Assembly: GCF_007115105.1 (NCBI RefSeq)
Contig: NZ_SULJ01000001.1
Coordinates: 1-64,000 of the forward strand
Direction: 5' to 3'
Length of the DNA: 64,000 bases
From: Clostridium sp. HBUAS56010
GTDB lineage: Bacteria; Bacillota; Clostridia; Lachnospirales; Lachnospiraceae
The notes beneath the pieces are model-generated. The model did not search any database, had not been told where the DNA came from, and saw only the letters and a list, made by a program, of their open reading frames with translations. Below are positions 50,712 through 60,707 of this stretch, in pieces. Positions within the stretch are counted from its first letter, which is position 1. Every line of letters begins with the position of its first letter. Made by a program: the position numbers and the translations under genes.

Positions 50712-52412
50712 TTATAAATTCAGCAGTCGTTCAAATAGCCGGTTTATTTCCACCTGTCCATATCCCCATATGTTGTTAGGGTAGGAGTAAGCACTGTTTC
50801 TCACAGCTCCGCTTATCATAAGCCTGTTTACATCATTACCGGTTATTCTCAAATAATTTCCCCGGACAATTCCCCATTCAAAAACCATGGCAACGATGCC
50901 GGCGGCATGAGCCGCGGCGGCCCCGGTTCCTGTAGCGGCTCCGTACAGGTTTCCAGGTACTGCACAGGTTATCTGATATCCAGGAGCTGAAATATCTGGT
51001 TTGATCTGACCTGACCGGGAATATCCTCTGCCGGATTCTGGCAGGATGCTATCGCTATTCTGATTATAAGCTGTCACAGTCAGAGGGTGTCTGGCATTTC
51101 CAGGAGAGGTTATTGTGGTGTCCGGATTTGAGTTGAGAAAATAGGTTTCATTTGACAGCATATCTCCGGAAGGAAGCCAGGAATGAAACGAGAATGGTTC
51201 GTTTTCCGGATTTTGTGTGCGCAGATACCAGATTCCCGAAATTGGATTCTCGAACCGGAGAAGAATCAACTGATCACCGGTTTCTTCTTCAAAAATAATA
51301 TTATTCACATAAATGGTTGTTTGGTTAAAAATAAAGCTGAATCTACGGCACTGATGCATAGTCGCAAAAACAGGCTGGGTGGACTCTCTGTTAGGCGATG
51401 AGATATCAATGGCAAGTCTGGCAGGGGAATAAGACCATATTTCCACAGAAAACAATTTGTCGTTGTCTCCGATTCTCAGTTCAATGTCGTTATAATAAGG
51501 AGGAACAGTTGTCGCATTAAAATAATGCCTCCGGTTATTGCCTTCATTTCCTGCGGCTACGGATACGGCATTGCCTGGAAGTAAGGTAAGGTGGTCTAAA
51601 TAGGAACTCAAAGCCCCTCTACCGTCATGTCCGCCCTGGCTGCTTCCCATGGCAATGCAGATAACAAGAGGTCTGTTAACTTTTGCAGCAGCAGCAACTG
51701 AGTACCGCACGCCCAGAATGATGTCAGATTCCTGATAGCAAAGAACAGATTCAGGAACGAATGCAATCGCTTTGGAACTGGCTTTCGCCTCCTTTAATTT
51801 GACAATAATGTATTCTGCCTGCGGAACAACTCCGCTGAAAGACTGTTCTTCGTCCGGTGTGCCTGCAATAATACTGGCAATGGCTGTTCCGTGACCGTTT
51901 AAATCGTTTGTGGGAACAATGGAAAGGGGATTATCGGAGTCTAAGGCAGCATTAATTTCTTCCATGCTGTATTCGGAGCCAAAAGTAAAATTTTGAGGAA
52001 TTGTGCCTGTCTGTATGGTTTGATCCCATATGGAAAGAATTCTGGAAGAACCGTCACTGGATCGGAATGCAGGATGGCGGTAATCCACTCCAGTATCAAT
52101 AACCGCCACAAGAACACCATTACCAAATAAGGCAAGATCTGGATTTTGCTGAACGGCATCAACACCAGACCGTTCTAAACTGATGGTGGAAGCAAGCGTG
52201 AAAAGGGTAGGAAAACTGCTGTAAGAGTATCTTCCCAGATCGCAGGGATTTGAATTGTCTGTGGGAATATGAAGCAAGGAATTTTGTCTTGTTAAATATG
52301 TAATATTATCGCCGGTATCATAACCTGGAGCTAAGGCTGCACTGATCATCAGATCATAATAAGAATTATCCAATATTTTTGACAAAATTATCCCCCCTGC
52401 GTGTTTTAGCAA
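50712..52412 (-). CDS. Csp-like subtilase with catalytic Ser replaced by Gly
   Basis: The 566-residue S8 family protein has the Asp motif LVAVIDTGVDYRHPAF, the His motif NGHGTAIASIIAG and the oxyanion Asn region SVAAGNEGNN, with a jelly-roll-like insert before the last motif. The nucleophile motif, normally GTSxAxxxxAG, is GTGAAAAHAAGIVAM, with a GGG codon for the Ser. It should be inactive, like C. difficile CspC, a germinant-sensing pseudoprotease. It has no signal peptide but may have a short prodomain (first about 80 residues). The spore-germination link is inferred from family. Confidence 0.85.
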   Translation of the reverse strand: MLKHAGGIILSKILDNSYYDLMISAALAPGYDTGDNITYLTRQNSLLHIPTDNSNPCDLGRYSYSSFPTLFTLASTISLERSGVDAVQQNPDLALFGNGVLVAVIDTGVDYRHPAFRSSDGSSRILSIWDQTIQTGTIPQNFTFGSEYSMEEINAALDSDNPLSIVPTNDLNGHGTAIASIIAGTPDEEQSFSGVVPQAEYIIVKLKEAKASSKAIAFVPESVLCYQESDIILGVRYSVAAAAKVNRPLVICIAMGSSQGGHDGRGALSSYLDHLTLLPGNAVSVAAGNEGNNRRHYFNATTVPPYYNDIELRIGDNDKLFSVEIWSYSPARLAIDISSPNRESTQPVFATMHQCRRFSFIFNQTTIYVNNIIFEEETGDQLILLRFENPISGIWYLRTQNPENEPFSFHSWLPSGDMLSNETYFLNSNPDTTITSPGNARHPLTVTAYNQNSDSILPESGRGYSRSGQIKPDISAPGYQITCAVPGNLYGAATGTGAAAAHAAGIVAMVFEWGIVRGNYLRITGNDVNRLMISGAVRNSAYSYPNNIWGYGQVEINRLFERLLNL

Positions 52413-52455
52413 AGCATATGCTATATTTTATGCAGGGAGGGTTTGATTATGCTTG

Positions 52456-53352
52456 CTAGCTGTTGCTTTGTGCAGACGTAGTTGCAGGCACCGGCAGTTG
52501 ATGATCCGGAGTAAAGTTGGACTTGCCTGCTTTTTCCAGATATTCCATAATTCCTTTGGCATCGGCTTCTCCAAGGGCTTTGTAGGATTCTTCTGAGGAA
52601 AGATAGGAGGTTAAATCACTGGTATGGTTTAGAAAACCGTGTTCAATAATAAAGCCGCGGATGCCATACATCTGGGAGTAACGGGGAATGGCATAATAAT
52701 CAGCGGGTGTTCCGTCTGGAAACAGGGTTCCGTTTTGGGAATCCCGAAGAATCAATCCCCGGTTATATAGTCCGATGGTGTTCAACTGGTGAAGAATGGT
52801 ATTAGCTGCTTCCTGGGACTGGAGCGCAAGTTCATTGTTGTAACGGCCGGTCTTCGGTGCCATGGAGCTGACTCCATAAGCATTGGCAGTAGTGCCGTTT
52901 CCCGGTGCAGAATCCACATGCTGGCTGATAAAAAGATCTGCTTTTACAGAAGCTGCAAAGGCGGCTCTTTGCTGTAAGGGAACGGTTGTCTCGGCACTGT
53001 CTTTTGTTAAGTATACAACATACTTTGAATTCTGTTCCAGATACTGTTTGGTATAAGTGGCGATCTTCATGGTAATGACGTCTTCATAATATTTAACACC
53101 GTCATGCTCAAAGTTGCATCCCGTATAATGTCCATCTGATTTTCCATGACCAGGGTCTAATACCACGACAAATTTTGAAGAATTGGAGACGCCAGGTCCA
53201 ATCTCCGGACCTGATATTTTGGAAACAGGAGGAGCAAAAGCCGGTCCTGATTCTGCTTCTGCCCATGCGGCAGCGGAAGCGGCAGTGGAAAGCAGCGCAG
53301 CCAGTAAAAAAACTTTGGCAGAAGCTTTTAAAACATGTTTAAATTTGATCAT
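52456..53352 (-). CDS. secreted N-acetylmuramoyl-L-alanine amidase
   Basis: A 298-residue Amidase_3 protein. The N-terminus is a signal peptide (MIKFKHVLKASAKVFLLAAL with A-x-A cut near residue 30). Zinc ligands appear in VVLDPGHGKSDG, in the Glu of YYEDVITMKIA and in ISQHVDSAPG; the catalytic Glu lies in FIIEHGFLNH. It cleaves the stem peptide from peptidoglycan outside the cell. It is divergent from dus and follows the promoter side of the subtilase. Confidence 0.9.
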   Translation of the reverse strand: MIKFKHVLKASAKVFLLAALLSTAASAAAWAEAESGPAFAPPVSKISGPEIGPGVSNSSKFVVVLDPGHGKSDGHYTGCNFEHDGVKYYEDVITMKIATYTKQYLEQNSKYVVYLTKDSAETTVPLQQRAAFAASVKADLFISQHVDSAPGNGTTANAYGVSSMAPKTGRYNNELALQSQEAANTILHQLNTIGLYNRGLILRDSQNGTLFPDGTPADYYAIPRYSQMYGIRGFIIEHGFLNHTSDLTSYLSSEESYKALGEADAKGIMEYLEKAGKSNFTPDHQLPVPATTSAQSNS

Positions 53353-53493
53353 GACAGATCCTCCAAAATAATAGCATTTTGTCTCATATTATAGCACTTT
53401 GTGGAAGATCTTGTAAATGAGATTCTTTGAAATTTTACTTACTTGTGATAAAATAATCAAACCAGGCAAAACCAGGAAAGAGAGGCACAGAGG

Positions 53494-54429
53494 ATGAAGT
53501 ATTATTTTGCACCGATGGAAGGCATTACGGGATATATTTACCGAAATGCCCATCACAGGATTTTTAAAGAAATTGACGTTTATTTCACTCCTTTTATTGT
53601 TCCAACAAAGAACCGGATCTTTTCTTCCAGAGAGAAGAATGATATTCTCCCAGAACACAATGAAGGATTGCGTATAGTTCCCCAGATTCTTACCAATAAA
53701 GGGGATGATTTCATATGGGCAGCCAGAGAACTTAAAAACTATGGATATAAAGAGGTGAATCTTAATCTGGGCTGTCCCTCTGCTACGGTTGTTTCAAAAG
53801 GAAAGGGAGCTGGATTTCTTGGAGAGCCATATAAGCTGGATGAATTTTTAAAGGAGATATTTTCTGAATCAGATGTGGACATCTCCATTAAAACAAGAAT
53901 AGGAAAAGACGACCCGGAAGAATTTCAGGAACTTATGGAGATTTATAACCGCTATCCGTTAAAGGAACTGATCATCCATCCTAGGGTGCAAAAAGATTTT
54001 TACCGGAATAAACCCAATCTGGATGTGTTTGAACAGGCTATTTCCATTGCTGAATTTCCAGTTTGCTATAATGGAGACCTGTTTCTAAAAGAGGACTGCA
54101 TCACCTTTGGGGCGCGGTTTGAACAGGTGGAACGGCTCATGCTTGGAAGAGGATTAATTACAAATCCGGGGCTTGTGACGGAACTGGTTTCAGAGACGAA
54201 GCTTTCCAAAGAACAGCTTATGAGCTTCCATGATGAGATTGTTTCCGGTTATGAGAAGGTGATCTCAGGTGATCGGAATGTATTGTTTAAAATGAAGGAA
54301 TTATGGGCTTATATGATACAGATGTTCGCTTTTGAAGAGAAGGCAGCAAAAAAAATAAGAAAGTCCCAAAACCTTATGGATTACCGGAAAGCAGTCTCAG
54401 AGCTTTTTACTAATCTGGAATTAAAATAG
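53494..54429 (+). CDS. dus: tRNA-dihydrouridine synthase
   Basis: This 311-residue FMN enzyme reduces uridines of the tRNA D-loop. Marks are YFAPMEGITGYIYRNAHH, the catalytic Cys in NLNLGCPSATVVSKGKGAGFL, VDISIKTRIG, ELIIHPRVQKDFY and LMLGRGLITNPGL for phosphate. It has AGAGGATGAAG near the start at 53494. Confidence 0.92.
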   Translation: MKYYFAPMEGITGYIYRNAHHRIFKEIDVYFTPFIVPTKNRIFSSREKNDILPEHNEGLRIVPQILTNKGDDFIWAARELKNYGYKEVNLNLGCPSATVVSKGKGAGFLGEPYKLDEFLKEIFSESDVDISIKTRIGKDDPEEFQELMEIYNRYPLKELIIHPRVQKDFYRNKPNLDVFEQAISIAEFPVCYNGDLFLKEDCITFGARFEQVERLMLGRGLITNPGLVTELVSETKLSKEQLMSFHDEIVSGYEKVISGDRNVLFKMKELWAYMIQMFAFEEKAAKKIRKSQNLMDYRKAVSELFTNLELK

Positions 54430-54466
54430 AACATTTTGTGTTTCAGAGGTTGAAATTAACTATATC

Positions 54467-54495
54467 TTGTGCTATATTTTTCTAACAAGTATAAT
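54467..54495 (+). promoter_or_regulatory. nrd promoter with NrdR-like box
   Basis: TTGTGC (54467-54472) and TATAAT (54490-54495) are 17 bp apart. The overlapping ACTATATCTTGTGCTATAT resembles one NrdR box; a second copy is not clear. Regulation by NrdR is plausible. Confidence 0.5.
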
Positions 54496-54542
54496 AATAG
54501 TTATTGGTATTAACATTAAAAGATAGAATGGCAGGAAAATAG

Positions 54543-56801
54543 ATGGATAGTAGAGACGGAAAAAAAGAACTTTTAAAACTATTTCACGATGTAGAGAAAA
54601 TTTCAGATGTTCTTGATGGCATTCTGTCTAAGTGGACAGAGCCTTGTTATAGTATGGCTCTGCTTTTGGAAAAGTACGTTTCTTTTATAAAAAAAGAAGG
54701 GACCGTATCAGAGCGGCTTAGAATGCTTACCCAGGCAGCTATAGAGCTGACCACTCAGGAAGCACCAGACTGGGAGTATATCGGGGCGAGGATTTTTATG
54801 CTTGATTTTGATATCCGTTTAGAAAAGGAGCTTCTCCAGCGCAAGGTGGTAAGTTTTTATGATAAGGTACAGTTGCTGACAAAATCAGGGCTTTACGGGG
54901 ATTATATTCTGAAAAATTATAAAAGAGAAGAGATTGAGCGTTATGAAACTTATCTTGATCAAAAAAGAAATCATCTTTTAAATTATTCTGGCCTTGAACT
55001 GCTTTTGAGCCGTTATGTAATTAAAAGTCATGAGAATGTTCCTCTTGAGACACCTCAGGAGATGTTTTTAGGAATCGCCATGCATCTGGCGATGAAGGAA
55101 AAGAAAGATAGAGATGGCTGGGTGAGGCGGTTTTATGATATGTTAAGCACTTTGAAAGTCACCATGGCAACACCAACTCTTTCCAATGCAAGAAAACCCT
55201 ACCACCAGCTTTCATCCTGTTTTATAGACACGGTTCCGGACAGCCTTGATGGAATTTACAGAAGTATTGACAGCTTTGCCAAGGTGAGCAAATTCGGCGG
55301 CGGTATGGGACTCTATTTTGGAAAAGTACGGGCAGCAGGCAGCAGTATCAGAGGGTTTCAGGGAGCGGCAGGCGGCGTGATCCGCTGGATAAAACTGGCG
55401 AATGATACGGCGGTGGCAGTGGACCAGCTTGGTGTGAGGCAGGGAGCGGTTGCGGTCTATCTGGATGCATGGCATAAGGATCTTCCGGAGTTTCTTGCAA
55501 TCAGAACGAACAATGGAGATGACCGGATGAAAGCTCATGACGTTTTCCCGGCAGTCTGCTATCCGAACCTGTTCTGGAAGCTTGCAAAGGAGAATATAGA
55601 AGGAGACTGGTATTTAATGTGTCCTCATGAGATTTTAACAGTAAAAGGCTGGTCTCTTGAAGATTGTTATGGTTCCCTTTGGGAAGAACGGTACCTGGAC
55701 TGTGTAAATGACCTCCGTATTCAAAAAAGAGTGGTGCCAATTAAGGATATTATCCGCCTGGTGCTAAAAAGTGCAGTGGAAACAGGCACGCCATTTGCAT
55801 TTAACAGGGATATTGTGAATGAAGCCAATCCCAATAATCACAGCGGAATTATATACTGCAGCAATCTGTGTACGGAAATAGCTCAGAATATGAGTGGAGT
55901 AGAGGAAGTGGAACAACGCTTTGAGACTGTAGATGGAGAAACGGTAGTGGTAACCGTAACAAAGCCAGGAGATTTTGTGGTCTGCAATCTGGCAAGCCTT
56001 TCTCTTGGCAATATTGACATCAGTAAGCCACAAGAACTGACAGAACTGACCCGGAGTGCAGTGAGAGCTCTTGACAACGTAATTGATTTAAACTTTTTTC
56101 CGGTGCCTTATGCAAAGTTAAATAATCTTCGCTATCGTCCGATTGGTCTTGGAGTCAGCGGATATCATCATATGCTTGCCAAGAACGGGATATCATGGGA
56201 GTCAGAAGAACATCTTCAATTCGCAGACGGTATTTTTGAGATCATTAATTACGCTGCAATTGAGGCGAGCTGTGATTATGCAAAAGAAAAGGGCAGCTAT
56301 GAGAAGTTTGAGGGTAGTGACTGGCAGACTGGTGCTTATTTCTCCAAACGTAATTATAGTTCCCCCAAATGGGAACATTTAAAGAGCAAAGTGGCTGAAA
56401 ACGGCATGAGAAATGGCTGGCTTATTGCCATTGCACCTACCAGCAGTACGAGCATGATTGCAGGGACCACTGCAGGGCTTGATCCGGTTATGAGCCGGTA
56501 TTATCTGGAGGAAAAGAAGAATGGTCTGGTTCCAAGAGTGGCACCTGATCTATCTCCGGAAACCTTCTGGAGGTATAAAAATGCCCATTTCATTGATCAG
56601 ACATGGTCTGTGCGGGCAGCAGGAATCAGACAGAGGCATATTGATCAGGCACAGAGCATGAATCTTTATATTACCAATGATTATACTTTGCGCCAGGTAT
56701 TAAACCTCTACATTCTTGCATGGGAATGTAACGTGAAAACCATCTATTATGTCCGCTCAAAAAGTCTGGAAGTGGAAGAGTGCGAGGTCTGCTCCAGCTA
56801 A
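54543..56801 (+). CDS. nrdE: class I ribonucleotide reductase, large subunit
   Basis: This 752-residue alpha chain reduces ribonucleotides. The C-terminal redox pair is ECEVCSS, the active-site NLCTEI holds the cysteine/Glu set, and LSSCFIDTVPDSLDG carries the first disulfide Cys. SGGxGxx-like FGGGMGLYFGKVRAAGS is present. No clear ATP-cone of 90 residues is visible; the first 100 residues differ. With the beta subunit 44 bp on it forms one operon. The nrdA/nrdE choice is not decided by reading. Confidence 0.9.
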   Translation: MDSRDGKKELLKLFHDVEKISDVLDGILSKWTEPCYSMALLLEKYVSFIKKEGTVSERLRMLTQAAIELTTQEAPDWEYIGARIFMLDFDIRLEKELLQRKVVSFYDKVQLLTKSGLYGDYILKNYKREEIERYETYLDQKRNHLLNYSGLELLLSRYVIKSHENVPLETPQEMFLGIAMHLAMKEKKDRDGWVRRFYDMLSTLKVTMATPTLSNARKPYHQLSSCFIDTVPDSLDGIYRSIDSFAKVSKFGGGMGLYFGKVRAAGSSIRGFQGAAGGVIRWIKLANDTAVAVDQLGVRQGAVAVYLDAWHKDLPEFLAIRTNNGDDRMKAHDVFPAVCYPNLFWKLAKENIEGDWYLMCPHEILTVKGWSLEDCYGSLWEERYLDCVNDLRIQKRVVPIKDIIRLVLKSAVETGTPFAFNRDIVNEANPNNHSGIIYCSNLCTEIAQNMSGVEEVEQRFETVDGETVVVTVTKPGDFVVCNLASLSLGNIDISKPQELTELTRSAVRALDNVIDLNFFPVPYAKLNNLRYRPIGLGVSGYHHMLAKNGISWESEEHLQFADGIFEIINYAAIEASCDYAKEKGSYEKFEGSDWQTGAYFSKRNYSSPKWEHLKSKVAENGMRNGWLIAIAPTSSTSMIAGTTAGLDPVMSRYYLEEKKNGLVPRVAPDLSPETFWRYKNAHFIDQTWSVRAAGIRQRHIDQAQSMNLYITNDYTLRQVLNLYILAWECNVKTIYYVRSKSLEVEECEVCSS

Positions 56802-56845
56802 AAGTGTGTTAAGAGTGAAGAAAGAATCAGAAAGGAGCAGAAACT

Positions 56846-57889
56846 ATGCAGCAGTTAAAAAAAAGACCACTCTTTAATCCTGATGGGGATATTGATGTGA
56901 GACAACGGCGCATGATCAATGGCAACACCACCAATTTAAATGATTTTAACAATATGAAGTATTCCTGGGTCAGTGACTGGTATCGTCAGGCGATGAATAA
57001 TTTTTGGATTCCAGAGGAGATTAACTTATTAAGGGATACCAAGGATTATCCCCTTCTTAGTGAGGCAGAAAGAAGGGCTTATGATAAGATTTTATCTTTT
57101 CTGGTGTTTTTAGACAGCATTCAGACTGCGAATCTTCCTGCGATCGGTGAATATGTAACAGCCAATGAAGTCAATCTGTGTCTGGCAATCCAGACTTTTC
57201 AGGAGGCGGTACATAGCCAGAGCTACAGTTATATGCTGGATACCATCTGCGAACCCCAGACCAGAAATGAAGTGCTTTATCAGTGGAAAAGTGATCCCCA
57301 TCTTCTTGCGAGAAATACTTTTATCGGGAATTTGTATAACGATTTCCAAAAGGATAAAAGTGCCCTTGCGTTTCTAAAGGTGGTAATCGCCAATTATATT
57401 CTGGAAGGAATCTATTTTTACAGTGGATTTATGTTTTTCTATAACCTGGGCCGAAATCATAAAATGACTGGTTCTTCTCAGGAGATTCGCTATATTAACC
57501 GGGATGAGAATACCCACCTGTGGCTGTTCCGCAACATTATCATGGAATTAGAAAAGGAAGAACCCCAACTATTCACCAAGGAACATATTGACACTTACCG
57601 AAACATGATTTTAGAGGGATGCCAGCAGGAAATTGCATGGGGCTGTTATGCGATTGGAGAGGAAGTTCCTGGTCTGACAACACAAATGATCACGGACTAT
57701 ATTAAATACTTAGGAAATCTGCGTTGTACCAGCCTTGGCTGGGAACCCCTTTATGAAGGCCATGATAAAGAACCGGAAAGCATGTCCTGGGTCAGCCAGT
57801 ACAGCAATGCCAATTCGATTAAAACAGATTTTTTTGAAGCGAAAAGTACTGCTTATGCAAAGAGCAGCGCTCTGGTTGATGACCTGTAA
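56846..57889 (+). CDS. nrdF: class I ribonucleotide reductase, small subunit
   Basis: A 347-residue ferritin-like radical protein. Metal ligands are seen as Asp in FLDSIQTANL, Glu and His in FQEAVHSQSYSYMLD, Glu in LEGIYFYSGFMF, and Glu/His in NRDENTHLWLF. The Tyr 4 residues after the His (HSQSY) is at the radical position, so it is a tyrosyl-radical enzyme rather than class Ic. AAGGAG precedes the ATG. Confidence 0.92.
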   Translation: MQQLKKRPLFNPDGDIDVRQRRMINGNTTNLNDFNNMKYSWVSDWYRQAMNNFWIPEEINLLRDTKDYPLLSEAERRAYDKILSFLVFLDSIQTANLPAIGEYVTANEVNLCLAIQTFQEAVHSQSYSYMLDTICEPQTRNEVLYQWKSDPHLLARNTFIGNLYNDFQKDKSALAFLKVVIANYILEGIYFYSGFMFFYNLGRNHKMTGSSQEIRYINRDENTHLWLFRNIIMELEKEEPQLFTKEHIDTYRNMILEGCQQEIAWGCYAIGEEVPGLTTQMITDYIKYLGNLRCTSLGWEPLYEGHDKEPESMSWVSQYSNANSIKTDFFEAKSTAYAKSSALVDDL

Positions 57890-57906
57890 TTGGAAACTCA
57901 CTGACC

Positions 57907-57935
57907 TTGACAAATTTTTTTTTGTGTGTTAGTAT
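57907..57935 (+). promoter_or_regulatory. promoter of tmRNA
   Basis: TTGACA (57907-57912) with TAGTAT (57930-57935) at 17 bp lies about 30 bp before the mature tmRNA 5' end. Confidence 0.6.
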
Positions 57936-57963
57936 AAAAACACTCTAAAAAAGAGCACCAGTC

Positions 57964-58304
57964 GGGGGCAGTACTGGTTTCGACAGGGATCATGAAGCTG
58001 GTGAAGCTATCCGCATGCGATGCGTTAAATGGCAAACTTAAATTTAAACGCTAACAATAATAAATTAGCTTTAGCAGCGTAAGCTGCTTGTCGGCCTTAG
58101 AGCACTCACACTTTAAGATCCCGGCATCGACTATGTGAGAAACGACGTATACAAAGCTTTGAGTATGCGGACGTATGATGAAGCTACTAAAGCTGTCAGG
58201 GTGTCAGTTCCCGGGCAGTGGAGGGAATGTTAATTAACTGACTATGATAGTAGAAGAACAGGGAATTGGTTTTTGGACACGGGTTCAACTCCCGTCTGCT
58301 CCAC
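57964..58304 (+). ncRNA. ssrA: transfer-messenger RNA
   Basis: A one-piece tmRNA. The 5' GGGGGCA pairs with TGCTCC at the 3' end; the T-arm GGGTTCAACTCCCGT is present. The tag frame reads ANLNLNANNNKLALAA after the GCA resume codon, followed by TAA, with the expected ALAA end. It rescues stalled ribosomes and tags the product for ClpXP. The 3' CCA is not encoded. A decayed integrase gene ends 10 bp downstream, which marks it as an integration target. Confidence 0.95.
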
Positions 58305-58309
58305 TCTAA

Positions 58310-58340
58310 AAGTCTAGTAAATACTAGGCTTTTTCTTTTT
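58310..58340 (+). terminator. tmRNA terminator
   Basis: AAGtCTAGT-aaat-ACTAGgCTT then TTTCTTTTT. It overlaps the last codons of the integrase remnant on the minus strand. Confidence 0.75.
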
Positions 58341-58413
58341 GTGTTGCATATCGTGTTGCATAGCTTCGAAACGATCGTTAATTTTAAGGTTGATTTTCTT
58401 AGATTCGTATACG
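58314..58413 (-). pseudogene. tyrosine integrase, C-terminal fragment
   Basis: Read on the minus strand, the frame gives ESKKINLKINDRFEAMQHDM then QHKKKKPSIY and stop, a tail typical of Clostridial integrases that insert at tmRNA. It is cut from the rest of the gene by the IS66 element. It ends 10 bp from tmRNA, so the element that carried it entered at the ssrA 3' end. Confidence 0.7.
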
Positions 58414-58463
58414 GTAAACCATGAGTACGGCCTTAAATAATGACCGCCGATTGGCGGTCTGGT

Positions 58464-60077
58464 TTACACTTCTGTTTTTATTTTACAGATTTCAGGGATC
58501 TGATTCGACCAGGGAAGTAGATCCTTTAGAAAATCCTGACTGGTATCTTCTTGATGTTCCATTAACTCGGTCAGTAGAAACTCAAGATAACGGAACGGGT
58601 TTAGATTGTTTGCCTTTGCTGTTTCAGTAAGGCTATATACGATGGCACTGGCTTTAGCTCCATCAATCGTATCGATCAGGCGCCATGTATGTTTGTGAAC
58701 GCAGAATGTGCGAAGTGCTGCTTCTGTTGCATTGTTATCCAGTGGTAAGTCGCCATCATTTAAGAACTCTTTTAGGTTTTTCTCATGATTGATGCAATAG
58801 TTGATGCCTTCGAGAGTTTTACCCTTTGAAAGACTGTTTTTTTGCTGGACGTCTTTCGCCCACACAAAGAAGGCCTCTACCAGCGGCTTTACGGTGAGTT
58901 GCCTTCCCTGTTTTCTCTGGTCAGGCGATAACTTTGATAATTCATGATCCAGATGATATATAGCTGCGATCTGCTTTAATGCCTGATATGCAATCGTATC
59001 TTTTAAACTTTCCCGCTTATCCTTGGGAATTGCTTTGACCGCTTCGGTAAACCGACGCCTGCCATGGGCCCAGCATCCAGCGAATGTGATATCCGGATTT
59101 TCCCGGTCCAGGGAATCATACACTGCGTATGCATCCGTCACCAGGGTTCCATGAAAGTTCTTTAAGAACTCTCTTGGATGTTCCGTCTTTCGAGTCTTTT
59201 GGTACTCGTAAAGAATGATTGGTGTCTCTTTATAGCATTTGCCGGTGCGATACACCCACATGAAACTCTTGCTGTTTGCAGGACGCCCATCCTTTGTCAC
59301 AAACACGGGAGTCTCATCGGCCTGAAGGATACGAAATGTAAGTAGTTCCTTGTGCAGATAATCAAATATGATTCCCAGGTACCGCTCCGCACACTGGATG
59401 ACCCAGTTTGCAAGAACCTGTTTGGATATATGAATATCGTTGCGTAAATACTCTTTATTGATACGGTCTAATGGCATTCCGTTGACGTATTTTGCATTAT
59501 AAATGCTTGCAACAAGGGATGGGGTTGCAATGCTGTTGCGCAGAAGACTCTTTGGACGGTCAGCTTTTACAATGGTCTGATTGTCCTTGCCTGCATAAAC
59601 TGCCACATGATGTTCCTCAACCGTATAAACAGCTGGCTCAACCCTGACTCTTTTGTATACTTCGTCAGGTAATCGTTTCCAGCCATTGGCACCAAAGATT
59701 TCTGTCAGTTTTTCTTCCGATAGTACATGTGGGATTTCTACAACAGGAAGACCTTCTAAATCTTTTTCCCGTTTGCCAACCTGTTTTTTCTTCTTTGGAG
59801 GAAGTACATCTTCCCCCGCCGGCTCAACAACATAAAGTGTTTCAGTAACGGCCTCAGCTTCATTGAAAATAAAATCCAGATTCAGCTGTCCGTCAATGAC
59901 CTCTAGTTTTTCAGAGGAGCGGCCAAAACGCTGGTTGTTTGCAGCTGCGATCTGCTCAATGAGGCGCTCCATGTTCTGGTTCAATTGTTCCAATTGATCC
60001 TGCATGGATAAAATGATGATCTTCATAGAGTCTGCACTTAAGTGATTTAATTCATCAACCGTATATTTTTTCGCCAT
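58464..60077 (-). CDS. tnpC: IS66 transposase TnpC
   Basis: The 537-residue transposase begins with a leucine-zipper-like helix (DSMKIIILSMQDQLEQLNQN), then RFGRSSEKLEV, typical of IS66. DDE residues are likely Asp in QADETPVFV, Asp in VTDAYAVYDSL and Glu in PLDNNATEAALR. It appears full length without frameshift, so the element may be active. Confidence 0.92.
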   Translation of the reverse strand: MAKKYTVDELNHLSADSMKIIILSMQDQLEQLNQNMERLIEQIAAANNQRFGRSSEKLEVIDGQLNLDFIFNEAEAVTETLYVVEPAGEDVLPPKKKKQVGKREKDLEGLPVVEIPHVLSEEKLTEIFGANGWKRLPDEVYKRVRVEPAVYTVEEHHVAVYAGKDNQTIVKADRPKSLLRNSIATPSLVASIYNAKYVNGMPLDRINKEYLRNDIHISKQVLANWVIQCAERYLGIIFDYLHKELLTFRILQADETPVFVTKDGRPANSKSFMWVYRTGKCYKETPIILYEYQKTRKTEHPREFLKNFHGTLVTDAYAVYDSLDRENPDITFAGCWAHGRRRFTEAVKAIPKDKRESLKDTIAYQALKQIAAIYHLDHELSKLSPDQRKQGRQLTVKPLVEAFFVWAKDVQQKNSLSKGKTLEGINYCINHEKNLKEFLNDGDLPLDNNATEAALRTFCVHKHTWRLIDTIDGAKASAIVYSLTETAKANNLNPFRYLEFLLTELMEHQEDTSQDFLKDLLPWSNQIPEICKIKTEV

Positions 60078-60347
60078 TTTGCTGCTCCTTTTCTGTCATC
60101 TATTATACAATAAATGCAGATAAAAAGCGAACACAAACACCGGTTGCAATGGGCATTTTGACGGTGCATAACTCCTTTTAAAATGGCTGGTTTTCTTAGT
60201 TTTTCAAACCTTTATCCACTTGAATTAGTTTTTCTGGTTTTTTGGATACGACGAATTCACTTTACTATCCGGCACTGGTGGATAACTGGTTTCCTCATAG
60301 GATTCATGCAGAATTTCATTTTTTTATTTTCTGCGAAATGCACAAAA

Positions 60348-60707
60348 CTAAAGCAGTTCTGTGCGATGTACTTCTTTGATGGGCTTCTTTGCAATGACTT
60401 CGATCCCTTCCATTAACCGCTGGTATTGCTCCTGAGAAATTAAAAGTGCTTCTTCTGAAGTTCTGGGCCAATGGAAACCACCAATTTCAAGCCGCTTATA
60501 AAGTAAGAGGAAACCATCACCTTCCCATAGAAGTCCCTTTACCCGGTCTGTTCTTTTTCCACAAAAGAGAAATAAGATATTCTTCTGAAACGGATCAAGA
60601 TTAAAATTATATTTCACAATGGATGCTAACCCATCAATTCCACGGCGTAAGTCCGTATAGCCTGTGGCAAGATATATTTTTTGAAATCCGGATGCATCAT
60701 TGAGCAT
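60348..60707 (-). CDS. tnpB: IS66 accessory protein TnpB (Orf2)
   Basis: At 119 residues from the ATG at 60707 it gives MLNDASGFQKIYLATGYTDL, RRGIDGLASIV, then NILFLFCGKRTDRVKGLLW, the standard IS66 Orf2 pattern. The start overlaps the tnpA stop, as usual for translational coupling in IS66; a longer frame from 60767 is less likely. Confidence 0.9.
   Translation of the reverse strand: MLNDASGFQKIYLATGYTDLRRGIDGLASIVKYNFNLDPFQKNILFLFCGKRTDRVKGLLWEGDGFLLLYKRLEIGGFHWPRTSEEALLISQEQYQRLMEGIEVIAKKPIKEVHRTELL

Noticed and set aside
58279-58303. Separate tRNA gene
   Set aside because: The tRNA-like T-arm and acceptor stem are the 3' part of tmRNA, pairing with 57964-57970.
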